This document shows positions 10,893-21,357 of a stretch of DNA of 64,000 nucleotides, in pieces. The DNA is taken from NCBI RefSeq assembly GCF_026151205.1, contig NC_087078.1, positions 3,923,675-3,987,674 of the forward strand, read 5' to 3'. Origin of the DNA: Bolinopsis microptera (lineage: Eukaryota > Ctenophora > Tentaculata > Lobata > Bolinopsidae). Below the pieces are notes generated by a model. That model worked only from the letters and a program-made list of their open reading frames with translations. It was not told where the DNA came from and made no database searches. How positions within the stretch are numbered: the first letter of the stretch is position 1; every line of letters starts with the position of its first letter. Both the position numbers and the translations under genes were made by a program.

Positions 10893-11607
10893 TCAGGGGA
10901 GTTGTTTAATAATTTTATGGTCATCTAGAATACCGAACTTCCTGAAAACGTTATTATATTTCCTCAGACAACGTTTAATACCTTTAATCAGTCTATCACG
11001 GCTATATCCTCTATCAATTAGAATTTTGAATATCTTGTGAAGATGGGAGGTAAAGATATCCAATCTAGTGCAAACATTACCATATCTAAGAACTTGACTT
11101 GAAAAAACGTTGTAGCCAACCTCGGTTGGGATGTTACTGTGGGGAAATGTAAGGGATACAACATGAAAATTAAAATCATCAGTTTTGTTATACACTGATA
11201 TTTCTAGTCCTTCTGTGGAAATATTAATATTTAAATCAAGGTAGTTAATGATTTTATTATTGGAACCAGCTCGCTCCATCTCCAATGAATTAGGATAAAT
11301 ATCTTTAATCAATTTATGAAAGTAAAGGTAGTTAATAATAGATAAATCGTCAACATATCGTTTATTATTGGATAATATCTTTGCTAATCCCATTTTCTTT
11401 TCCTGAAGTAAACGTTTCATATAATTAAATTCCTTTTTGCCAACAGTGAGATCAGCTATAGGGGAACTTGAATTTCCACCCATAGGAATACCCTTGGTTT
11501 GTATGAATACAATCCCACCGAAGACAACATAAGTGTTATAAATAATAAATTTAACAGCCTCTTTTAGGTCATCTTGACTAAAGCAGTCATGAGAATCATA
11601 GGTTCAC
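10893..11607 (-). pseudogene. Reverse transcriptase fragment (GIPMG...YVDD type)
   Basis: On the minus strand a frame open from about 11607 to 10893 gives roughly 238 residues of a reverse transcriptase. It shows KGIPMGGNSSSPIADL (palm motif B'), then KRYVDDLSIINYLYF with the catalytic YVDD, then NYLDLNINI and YNKTDDFNFHVVSLTFPHS. These match a family of animal retroelement RTs with a GIPMG/LDLN signature and a C-terminal helical block ending near the stop. The N-terminal fingers (with the first catalytic Asp) are absent, and an in-frame stop lies just upstream, so this is the C-terminal half of a dead element. No endonuclease is seen. The exact clade (Penelope-like or non-LTR) is not settled. 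Confidence 0.75.
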
Positions 11608-11756
11608 CTCTCAGCAACCCAAAACCTCCTCACCGTAGCCCTATCTACATGCCCACCTGAAATCAACGGGGAACTACCAAAACTAGAGTCTTTCGCGAAA
11701 ATTAAGTTTTGGATTATCTTTTTGCCATTGCTAAGTGTTTTGGACACGATGTTGCT

Positions 11757-12485
11757 GGGGGGGGGGGGGGGGGGGGGGGGGGGTTCACCCTGATTTTTTT
11801 GTGAAACTTGTTTTCGAGATAGCAGCTGACCAACAAACTAGGACCAGTGACCGAACTTTTGAGGGGGTCCCGGACCCCAACCGCCAAACGGTGCCCGCGG
11901 GGCAGCCACGCCCATATTTGGTCCAAATTAGGCCCAATTTAGCCAAATACCCTCAACATGCCCAAAATCCAGATTTTAGGTGCTTTACTTGTAGCTAGTA
12001 GTCCCTTGAACTCGTATATGAATTTTCATCAAGATTGGACAAAAAATGACTGAGTTATGAGCCAAAAACCATATGACCATATTTGGGCATACGCACCAAA
12101 TTTGATCGATTTTGGCCCATAAATTGGTCAAATATCAATATTTTTGAATGAAACCAACTTTATATGGAAGGTAAGCCTATACTACACATTCTCTATGAGT
12201 ATCAGCTCAATATCTACCTAACTGTGGATTCTGTGTTCAAATAATCGCAAAAAATTAACAAAATCGCATATATCTCAGTTCGCGATAATTGCAAAACTGA
12301 TTTCGCTCAAAACAATAGAACTCAATAGGGTTTCAATATTTTTACAAGAAATTTTCAGAATCAACGTAGAATCGCATTTCGACCTTAAGTTTTGTATTGG
12401 AATTTTGAGTTAGGCCTTTAAAAAAATTTGGCGGCCAAATTCTGAATTTCGCATTGCAAAATTTGGAATTTGGCTGCCAAATTTT
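11757..12485 (+). mobile_element. Half of a poly-G foldback element
   Basis: A run of over 20 G starts at 11757 and is followed by sequence matching the left arm and centre of the foldback at 15742-17131 (TTTTTTTGTGAAACTTG..., to the TTTGGCGGCC centre near 12430-12475). The second arm is missing. The apparent ORFs here, ending in ...PEHAQNPDF-type peptides, are arm sequence and not genes. Confidence 0.8.
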
Positions 12486-12639
12486 TGGAAACTTGTTTAT
12501 CAATATCTGTCAGTTAGTTCTAGTGACGATTGGGTTCAGTTGTCGTTTCAAAGTTAATTAGGTAGACTGATTGGGTTTTAAATTATTTTCCCAAGCTACC
12601 CTATCTAGGAAACGTCCAAATTGGGTTCAGTTGTCCGGT

Positions 12640-12930
12640 AGCCGTCCTATCACGTGACCGCTGATCCTATCACGTGACCTTGATTCGTAAATCCTCGGAC
12701 ACCTGATCACATTCGTCACCAGAACTCAAGCTACTTGATCAGGCCTTACATGGAATAGTATAGTGTATCGCGTGTAATTGGATCCAATTATAATAGGAGC
12801 TGCGCAATTATTGCAGCATCTTGATCTGGTATCACCTTCTGAAACCTAGTAGTAGTAATTTGAAGATAGAAGGATTTTGTGTTAATGAATATCGAAGCGA
12901 AAATCTATGTTTTCGTCGTTGCCAAGTAAA
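12640..12930 (-). repeat. Inverted copy of spacer segment found near 23.1-23.4 kb
   Basis: Reverse complement of about 23090-23395 (and 49615-49900), with shared landmarks such as TCACGTGACCTTGATTCG, AGCTACTTGATCAGGCC and the ATTGGATCCAATTATAAT block. In unit 1 this segment is flipped relative to units 2 and 3. Confidence 0.75.
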
Positions 12931-13292
12931 AGCCATACTACAGTACAGAGCTACTCAGCTAGATGATGAAGAGAAATTAAAACCTAAAACATAACTGATT
13001 TTTTAAATTTCCTCGATCAAATTTTTCAAGATAATAATGGAATAAAACCAAAGTGGAAACTATTAAAGTGTAAAACTTCATGATTTGAGTGGTCAATTGC
13101 ATTCATAGGTCTGCTTTATAGATAAAAATAACCTTTCATTTAAAATAATTGTTCTATTAATTTTCTGGGACGAAGGCATGGCACGTGGTCAGTCGTCAGT
13201 ACATCTAGCAAATGTTAAATAATGGTCACTAGCCGCATCAACCAAGATGTTATTGTTGTTATGTACGAGTGCTTGTAGCGTTAGGTTACTAT

Positions 13293-13377
13293 TTACTAGG
13301 CCGCGCTCAGCCTGTCATTCCGCCGAATCTCTATTCTATGTTCATGAACATATAAATAGCCTGAGGTCCCCAGGTAA
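13293..13377 (+). mobile_element. T4 element with paralogous empty site
   Basis: Starts TTACTAGGCCGCGC and ends CCCAGGTAA. GTTACTAT occurs on both sides (13285-13292 and 13379-13386; one extra C at the right). The paralogous site at about 22065-22085 reads through without the element. Confidence 0.85.
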
Positions 13378-13479
13378 CGTTACTATTTGTCACCCGCACA
13401 AACAGCTGGACTTGTACAGTAATGTCTTGACTCTTAGTAATTTTTATAGTAGTGGCTTCTTCATATAACTTACGATCAT

Positions 13480-13865
13480 GATAATCTATTTTTTTAAAAT
13501 CTAAAAGTGATCATTAGTCGAAAATTGGGAACAATTTTCATCTGCGCATGAACGTTTCTTGGAAAATTATCCCCAACTCTAAGTCTATGCTTCGGCAATG
13601 GTACTTTTGTGGCTAAAGACATGATTTTCAATGACAATAATTACGGCAAAAAGAAGAGCAAATTGTCGATTACGATTTTTCAAGTCGAGGCTCGGAAAAT
13701 TATCTCGCTTAGTTTCTCACCTCGCTCCTAGAATTGTGCTCTGCAGGAGATAATTTCCTTTGCGCCTGATCTTCAAATTTTCCACTCAAGTGGCCTCCAA
13801 ATCAGCATGAAAAAATAAAAATTGGCCAAGGAATAGAAGTTTTCGAGCCCAAAATTTGTGGTGTC
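13480..13865 (+). repeat. Spacer segment shared with 22.1-22.5 kb and 48.7-49.1 kb
   Basis: Conserved across three units (AAATTGGGAACAATT, GGAAAATTATCCCCAACTCT, TTTTCAAGTCGAGGCTCGG). Non-coding, AT-rich, just upstream of lectin A. Nothing in it translates well. Confidence 0.7.
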
Positions 13866-14034
13866 AAAAACGCAGTGCTTTTTTTGGCTGCTCTGTACTT
13901 GTAGGTTGTTTATAAAGTTTCTCTGTAGGAAATTACAAGACTGGGCACATTTCCAGCGCCTAGTCATATGAATCGTATATGACAGAATGTGTAAGCATAA
14001 TAAAAATTAATCATTTATCAGCATTTTATGTGAC

Positions 14035-17000
14035 ATGGAAGTTTACAAGATTTTCAGTATGGTGGCAATATTTTTGATTCCTTTAATAAGTGGTAAGTCT
14101 TGCTATTTTCAACTGATTGATGTAACTATTTGCTTTTCATCTTTTCAAAATTTTTATATTCTTTTTAGAAGATCCTTAGACTTCTTCGTCTCATCAGTAA
14201 TTTTTTATTGATGCTGGAATGACATTTTGCTAACTTAATATCAATTTATTCAATTGTTTTGCAGCATCAGAGAAGCAGTTGACTATCAAAAGATCAGTAT
14301 CTTTCAACCACCGTAACAACTACATTGCTGAAAAGGCACATGATAGAGACTATCAAACCTGGTACAGCGTAAAAGATGGAGCTGTGACTGGGAACTTTCT
14401 GAAGTTATATCTCTCACGAGCTTATAGCATCGGAGAAGTTAAGATGATTAGTAGGAGTGATAAACCATATTTTGCCGAAAGGATGAAGAACACAGAAGTT
14501 AGGGTCTACTCTACTAAAAATGTAGAGACCAAAGTGTCGAGTTGCGGAAAAATAAATGGTGATGAATTTTACATTTTTATATTTGTAAAATGTCCCTGAA
14601 GTTTAAATATAAGTTAATTGATTACTAAATAAATGATAACGAATCTCTCGCCAAGATCTTTAGTAGATGATTAATTAATGACTCTACACAAATTACAGAG
14701 GTGAATCCCGGGAACCCACAAACTATAGAGGATCGGACCTACTCTCTGAACTGTGACGGTGTAGTGGGGGACATGCTGTATCTCACTGATCTGGATTATG
14801 ACGCAGAAGTGGGACACAACATAGCTGAAGTCGAGATATTAGGGTCAGGTGAGTGCTATTATGAGATATGATATCGGTGCTGTACCATGTGATGGAATAT
14901 TGGAATGATTATACATAGTGTAAATATATTCCAATATTCCAAATTTACCTTACTAATACTTATGACTTATAAAATATTTTCAACAGCTCATGATAAGTTG
15001 TGTTTAAAAACTTTCTAAATTTTCGTTAAATAATTAAATATAAAATCGTACATTTTGGTCACGATGAAATGATTTTAATATTATTCAGAATATTTGTCGA
15101 TAGAACGATCTGAAGCAAAAAGCTGGTACAAAGACGCCTCATCTAATGAAGCTACACGTAATGCTACTGAGAAAGCTTATGACGGAGATTACATGACCAA
15201 CTATATGGTTAAGGACGATGATGCTGAAGGAAACTTCTTGAAGCTGTTCCTGCTAGAAAAGTACAGGGTAGGCACAGTGAAGCTGACAAACGTAAAGAAA
15301 GGTTGTTGCGGGCAACGAATACGTGGCACAGTGGTCATGGTGTATTCTGTTGACGAGAAGGGAGAAACAAAAGTTGCAGATTGCGGTAAAGAAATAACTG
15401 GTAAGTTAATTAACTTATAGCGTCAAATATTAATCTAGCAAAGTCGTGGCAGTACAGATGACAGAAGTTTCACTCATAAGATTTAAATTTAAAACAATTT
15501 GAGTATTAAGTCCTAAATGATATTTTCTTCAACCAGAGTACGATAGCAGTGTAGAATTCCAGACATTCTCTCTAAACTGTAACGGAGCAGCGGGGGACAT
15601 GATCTACATCACTGATACAGAACTTGATTATGGAGGAAAGCTAGGCCACTCTATATCTGAAGTGTTTGTGATAGAATCTACTCAACCCATACATGGCCGT
15701 AAGTTGCGCGAAACTGAAAACCGGTGCTATGGTTTCATTAAGGGGGGGGGACAATGGATATTTTTTTGTGAAACTTGATTTCGAGATAGCAGTTGACCAA
15801 CAAACTAGGGCCAGTGACCGAACTTTTGAGGGGGTCCCGGACCCCAACCGCCAAACGGTGCCCGCGGGGCAGCCACGCCCATATTTGGTCCAAATTAGGC
15901 CCAATTTAGCCAAATACCCTGAACATGCCCAAAACCCAGATTTTAGGTACTCTTCTTGTAGCTAGTGGTCTCTTGAACTCGTATATTAAATTTCATCAAG
16001 ATTGGACAAAAAATGACTGAGTTATGAGCCAAAAACCATATGCCCATATTTGGTCATACGCACCAAATTTGGTAGATTTCGTCCCATAGATTGGTCAAAT
16101 ATCAATATTTTTGAATGAAACTTACTTTATATGAAAGGTAAGCCTAAACTACATATTCTCTATAAGTTATAGCTTTATATCTGTTTAAATGTGGATACTA
16201 AGGCGAAAAAACCACAAAAAATGAACTAAATTGCCTGTATCTTGGTTCGCGATATTCGCGGAATTGATCTCATTAAAATTGTAACAACTCAATCAGTTTT
16301 CAAAATTTTTCCATGAAATTTTCGGGATCGACTCGAAATCGCATTTCCACCTTATTTTGAGAACAGATTTTTGATTTAGGCCTCCAAAAAAATTTGGCGG
16401 CCGAATTCTGAATTTTTCCGGGAAAATTTTGGAATTTGGCCGCCAAATTTTTTTGGAGGCCTAAATCAAAAATCTGTTCTCAAAATAAGGTGGAAATGCG
16501 ATTTCGAGTCGATTCCGAAAATTTCGTGGAAAAATTTTGAAAACTGATTGAGTTGTTACAATTTTAATGAGATCAATTCCGCGAATATCGCGAACCAAGA
16601 TACAGGCAATTTAGTTCATTTTTTGTGGTTTTTTCGCCTTAGTATCCACATTTAAACAGATATAAAGCTATAACTTATAGAGAATATGTAGTTTAGGCTT
16701 ACCTTTCATATAAAGTAAGTTTCATTCAAAAATATTGATATTTGACCAATTTATGGGACGAAATCTAACAAATTTGGTGCATATGCCCAAATATGGGCAT
16801 ATGGTTTTTGGCTCATAACTCAGTCATTTTTTGTCCAATCTTGATGAAATTTCATATACGAGTTCAAGAGACCACTAACTACAAGTAGAGCACCTAAAAT
16901 CTGGGTTTTGGGCATGTTCAGGGTATTTGGCTAAATTGGGCCTAATTTGGACCAAATATGGGCGTGGCTGCCCCGCGGGCACCGTTTGGCGGTTGGGGTC

Positions 17001-17087
17001 CGGGACCCCCTCAAAAGTTCGGTCACTGGTCCTAGTTTGTTGGTCAACTGCTATCTCGAAATCAAGTTTCACAAAAAAATATCCATT

Positions 17088-17131
<44 letters not shown>

Positions 17132-17386
17132 TTAATATGATATCATAGAACGGCTGCAGAGCAAGCAATCCCAGACTCCGCCTTTAAAACATGGTATTCG
17201 CGCAGTTTAGATGTAATTTTACTTAACTAAGATATCAAACGTGGGCAGCCTAATCATGTTGATTCGGAGGTCTTGCTGAATCAAATATGTGTCTCCTCCT
17301 CTTGCGGTGTAAAACATCGTCACCATTAATATTATTGTAATCATAATTTTTGATTTCTTTTTTTAGATTATTTTAGTATTCAATAA
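14035..17386 (+). CDS. Secreted two-domain FTP/F5-8C-like lectin, copy A
   Basis: Six exons join with uniform phase-1 junctions: 14035-14092, 14265-14558, 14699-14848, 15089-15400, 15537-15698, 17367-17386 (331 residues). Exon 1 is a signal peptide (MEVYKIFSMVAIFLIPLIS). Exons 2-3 and exons 4-5 each encode one galactose-binding-like domain of the fucolectin/tachylectin-4/pentraxin (FTP) kind. Shared marks are AHD-x-DYQTWYSVKDG then NFLKLYLSRAYSIGEVK, a SSCGK cysteine, then SLNCDGVVGDMLYL and IAEVEILG; the second domain has AYDGDYMTNYMVKDD, VADCGK and SLNCNGAAGDMIYI. In known families such domains bind fucose or related sugars and are often secreted immune or adhesive lectins; sugar binding here is inferred. 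Intron 5 contains a 1.39-kb foldback insertion. AATAAA at 17414 ends the unit. Confidence 0.85.
15742..17131. mobile_element. 1.39-kb foldback element with TTAA target duplication
   Basis: Two arms of about 670-700 bp are near-perfect inverted repeats meeting at about 16403-16437. The left end is G9 followed by ACAATGGATATTTTTTTGTG; the right end is its complement followed by 42 C. TTAA flanks both ends (15738-15741 and 17132-17135), while paralogues at about 25347 and 51952 have a single CATTAATATG. No transposase. A non-autonomous TTAA-target element (piggyBac- or Kolobok-type target choice) is likely. Confidence 0.9.
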
Positions 17387-17586
17387 TACTTTGAAGCAAA
17401 TTTGAAATAGTATAATAAACCGGCTGGACTACACTATTGAACTTGAAGTTGTAATCAAATTATGACAATATCCAATTATGGGTATTTGTCTAATCGTATT
17501 TTTCTTATGAGATCATTGTCGATATTAATCAACAGTTTACTTCATTTAGATTCTAAGACTTACAAGTTTAATTAAAGTTCAAATCA

Positions 17587-19684
17587 AGATATAAACTTCC
17601 CTGGATAGAAAACGCAGACCTCGGTAAACCATTTAACTAGTTACTCACCACACTTAGGTGCTCGCCTTACTGAATGGTATTTTGAAGCCTCGTTTGCATT
17701 AAAACTTTATTCGAAGATTAGGGATCGTTCACATATTAAGTGTAAAACTGATTACGGAATGGGTGGGGGGAAACATTTTTCAAAAAGTCATTATAACTGG
17801 CTCACCTGGTATTGGTAAAACTACCACTATACTCACTATACATATTATATGTGATTACATATAATATGTGAACGATGCAGATTTATTTCTATTACAAATT
17901 TATTTCTACAAATTTTTACCCCGACTGTTACTTGGATTTCTCAGATATCTTCCGGAAAAAGTGGGAAATGAAGAGACAATAAAGAGATTACAAGTATTTT
18001 CAGAGCAGGGCAACCTTCCAAATATCATTATAGCCGGCTCACCTGGTATTGGTAAAACTACCACTATACTCTGCCTTGCTAGAGCTCTTCTCGGTAAGTT
18101 ATTTTACTAATAATAGTTTACCTTTTTTTACAATCAAAACTGGGCCGTAAAAATGGCAATTTAAAGTAAATTTGCTACAACTCTGGTTATAAGAGCTATT
18201 GCAGGGCCGGCAATGAAAGAGGGTGTTTTGGAACTGAACGCGTCCAATGAGAGAGGGATTGATGTGGTCAGGAACCGGATTAAATTGTTCGCTCAGAAGA
18301 AAGTTACACTCCCGCCAGGTCACTTTCTCTCTTCTTAGTAGTAATGCTTTGCAATGTGCATCATTTCTTTCAATTCATACTTCGTCTTCGTTGTATAAAA
18401 AAGAGATCACTTTTTGAAAAATGTTTACCCCCCCCCCCCCTCTCCGTAATCAGTTTTATACATAGTTATTGTATCAAAATTATACTAATGAAATCGTTTA
18501 GATACCCCCTCCCCCCTCGGCTGATTACGTAATATTGTGATTTGTGAACGACCCCTAAACTGTTCTTATCTGTAGGTCGTCACAAAATAGTGATTCTAGA
18601 CGAAGCAGATTCCATGACATCTGCAGCCCAGGAAGCCCTCAGAAGAACTATGGAAATATACTCTAAAACTACTCGGTTTGCGCTGGCGTGCAATAGTTCT
18701 GATAAAATTATAGAACCCATACAGTCGAGATGTACAATGCTCAGGTAATAATAATATAATGCATAACCACTGATTGTGCACATATTAGATTTACTAATTA
18801 TTATTGCTATTACTACTATCAGTAGAATATAACTGAAATTACTAAACCTACAATGCATAGCTTTTATGATATGAGAATTATTTTAAAACCGAAATATCGA
18901 TAATTATCCCTAATTATAATAGTGATTGCTTTTTTCAGATACTCGAGAATAACAGACGCTCAAGTGCTGAGGAGGTTGCTGGATATCTGTGAAGCTGAGA
19001 GTGTGGTTAAGACAGATGACGGTTTAGAAGCAGTCATCTTCACCGCTCAGGGTGACATGAGACAGGCCATAAATAACCTACAGTCCACACATCAGGTTAC
19101 TTGTATTGTCGCTCACATTATTGAATCATGACGTCATCACACGTCATCATACGTCATCATACGTCGTGTATGCTGTGGGAATACTTATAATCTTGTAATG
19201 AATCTTACTTGCAGGGTTACGGGATAGTTAACAGTGCAAATGTTTTCAAAGTTTGTGACGAACCTCATCCCCTTCTTGTAAAAGATATGATCAAACACTG
19301 CACGTCGGAAGATATAGACGAGGCCTATAAGATACTCCACTCTTTGTGGAAGCTGGGTTATTCTCCTGAAGATATTATTAATAACGTTAGAAAGGTAGGT
19401 CTACTGTTAAAATTATAAATCTTCGCTGCTGTTGGAAATTGTTTACAAAACTCTATTATGTATTATAATACTGCGTTCGTTTTTGAAAATTTAATGTAAA
19501 ATGAATGTTTGCCTGGCAGGTGTGCCAGACATTTGACATGCCGGAGTACAAGAAGCTGCTCTTCCTCAAGGAAATAGGTTACACTCACCTCCGGATAACA
19601 CAAGGAGTCAACTCCCTCCTCCAACTCAGTGGCATGCTCGCTAGACTCTGTCGCGTCAGCGCCGCTAAGAGCATGACCCAATAG
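17587..19684 (+). pseudogene. RFC2: RFC2 copy 2, lacking the start of exon 1
   Basis: Exon 1 survives only from its midpoint (17587-17623), with a one-base deletion in the IEK codons and no ATG. Exons 2-7 are intact and in frame: 17945-18093, 18205-18318, 18576-18744, 18939-19095, 19215-19394, 19520-19684, with all splice sites kept. Walker A (GSPGIGKTT), DEAD and SRC are kept. There are a few replacements (for example EIVGN to EKVGN, KMFAQ to KLFAQ). It sits directly after the lectin A 3' end. Without a promoter and start it was probably dead at birth. The clean downstream frame means either a recent duplication or expression from a new start or a fused transcript. Confidence 0.9.
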
Positions 19685-20137
19685 CTGGTTGGCAGTTGAG
19701 GTGCGTGCTGCAAGTTTATCACACATGGACATTGGACCTGTCACCTGGGTTACATTGTGCGTGCACTTACATACCGCATGATATTTTATTATAGGCCCCC
19801 GATCGGTGAAGTACTCCCCGCAGTGCACAGAACTGTTTTTAAAGTGCAAATTCTACTTTTTACTTTTTATTTATAATTTCCAATTTCATTTTTTTCGATT
19901 TTAACACAATTTTCGCAATGAATCATGAATGATCGTTAATCATTAAATTTAATGAATTATGTGGATTGTTTCTTTGTTCTTGTGCTTATACTTATTTAAC
20001 CATTAACAGATGGTACCTATATTTAAGTATTTGTTTCTATGAGAAATACTCGGTTCTGTACGTCATTAACCTAAAACTCTAAAAGTTACCCAATTTATAT
20101 TCCTAAAATTTTGGTAAAATAGGCATGGGCGTTGAAA

Positions 20138-20193
20138 TTGTCATAGGTTGTATGACCCGCCACGCACGAGTGCGCGGCTTCCCCTTTATCGCA
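20138..20193 (+). mobile_element. T1 element, 5' part
   Basis: TTGTCATAGGTTGTATGACC then the GCGCACTC/GAGTGCGC-type hairpin, cut off where MULE-derived sequence begins. Confidence 0.6.
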
Positions 20194-20560
20194 GCTAGAA
20201 CAAAACTTAAAAACAAGTTGAATGTGTAATTGTTCTGTCTTAGGTACAGTTTCTAGTAGTAGTAGTAGTAGTACCGCCGTACTGTCCAAAGTAAAATGGG
20301 TGTCATGTGATCCGCCGTTTTAACGGGTGATACTCGTAAAATATCTGTTCCATATACAGGACCGTCGACGAGTCCAACTCGGCGCGCGTCCTGGTAGGTT
20401 GTAAACCTACAATCCGCCGTTCCGTCCAACCTTTTTGGAAAGCACCGGCCTCCGCTGAACCGTCCTCCGCCGGACTGTACACCGCCGCAGTGACTTCCGC
20501 CACAGTGACCGGTTCCCGAATTTGAGGAATGTGAAGCACGCAAGATACTCAACTCAAGCT
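20194..20560 (-). mobile_element. MULE subterminal relic, interrupted by T5
   Basis: Matches, in reverse, the left inner end of the MULE at about 52400-52640 (AAGTTGAATGTGTAA, CTGTCTTAGGTACAGTTTCT, then CCGCCGTACTGTCC and CCTCCGC motifs). It lacks the outer inverted ends and transposase. A T5 element lies inside it at 20320-20412. The sister copy is at 42646-42920. Confidence 0.75.
20320..20412 (+). mobile_element. T5 element with exact empty site
   Basis: 93 bp, TTAACGGGTGATACTCG ... GTAAACCTACAA, flanked by TCCGCCGTT on both sides (20311-20319 and 20413-20421). The sister locus 42772-42780 has a single TCCGCCGTT and no element. Confidence 0.92.
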
Positions 20561-20646
20561 GTCAGACGAGGTGCCACTCTTTTCCTTTTGCAGTGCGGTC
20601 ACTTTTTATGAGTTGAGCCCCTAAATTTTCAATACTTGGTGTGAAA

Positions 20647-20692
20647 TTGACATACGTTGCATGCCACTTTTCGCGCGCGAAACATGTATCAA
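20647..20692 (+). mobile_element. T2 element, 46 bp, with exact empty site
   Basis: Starts TTGACATACGTTGCATGCC, has a TTCGCGCGCGAA palindrome at its centre and ends ACATGTATCAA. It is flanked by GTGTGAAA (20639-20646 and 20693-20700). The sister locus at 42998-43005 has one GTGTGAAA and no insert. Confidence 0.9.
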
Positions 20693-20998
20693 GTGTGAAA
20701 TAAGGACTTAGTTTATTTCCTGTTGTTTAGACGACTCAGCCGAATGACCAGGAAAATTTAGACGAGTAGCCTCGCTCGTGTATACTATAAGTATACCTGA
20801 ATTGAACCTACGCTAACCTTTTCAGGTCCTTTCTATAATAAGCCGGTTTCTCAATAGCCATCATGATGTTGAATTTACTGAATAGATGAAATAGAACAAC
20901 TAATGATAAATTTAAACGGTTTTCCCAACTCCATAGATTTACTGTTAAACTGTAGAATGTAGAAGTTTTAAACACAAACTCGCAAACGCACTCTTAAC

Positions 20999-21085
20999 TT
21001 AACGGGTGATACTCGTAAAATATCTGTTCCAGGACCGTCGACGAGTCCAACTCGGCGCGCGTCCTGGTAGGTTGTAAACCTACAA
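20999..21085 (+). mobile_element. T5 element
   Basis: 87 bp between ACTCTTAAC repeats (20990-20998 and 21086-21094). The same insertion is present in the sister segment at 43403-43489, so it predates that duplication. Confidence 0.88.
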
Positions 21086-21324
21086 ACTCTTAACTTGTAA
21101 TAATATAATATGTAATAATAATATAGATTATATTATAGTGTATAGTAGTCTACAGGTAAGTCATAAGTAAGCCCCCCACGCACGACTATTTAGTTGAGGC
21201 TCTTACGGGCAAAAAGACGTGTTTTATGCTATGAGTTTGGAGACCTAACCATTAATTGGACACAATAGTATGATGTGTAAGGATCAAGAATATGTTTAGA
21301 ATTATAAATAGGACTTTATATTAT

Positions 21325-21357
21325 TTAACGGGTGATACTCGTAAAATATCTGTTCCA
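21325..21357 (+). mobile_element. Truncated T5 head
   Basis: TTAACGGGTGATACTCG continuing to ATCTGTTCC only; the hairpin half is missing. The sister copy at 47579 carries a further insertion inside it. Confidence 0.65.

Noticed and set aside
14641-14848. Minus-strand ORFs over lectin exon 3 (MSRFCVIIQISEIQH...)
   Set aside because: Antisense of the FTP domain exon; the plus strand has splice sites and domain motifs.
15641-17168. Several ORFs of 60-97 codons with Pro- or Gly-runs (…PPPPPP or GGGGGG) in the 11.7, 15.7 and 16.9 kb regions
   Set aside because: They are translations of the foldback arms and their homopolymer ends, repeated in both orientations; no gene is needed to explain them.
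20320-20412. T5 core as a hammerhead ribozyme (GTCGACGAGTCC resembles CTGATGAGTCC)
   Set aside because: The required CUGANGA and GAAA core strands are absent on both strands.
20253-20552. Minus-strand ORF with Gly-Gly-Arg-Tyr repeats, and its copies at 42.7 and 54.8 kb
   Set aside because: The repeats come from MULE subterminal CCGCCGTACCGTCC units; no start context or conserved frame beyond them.
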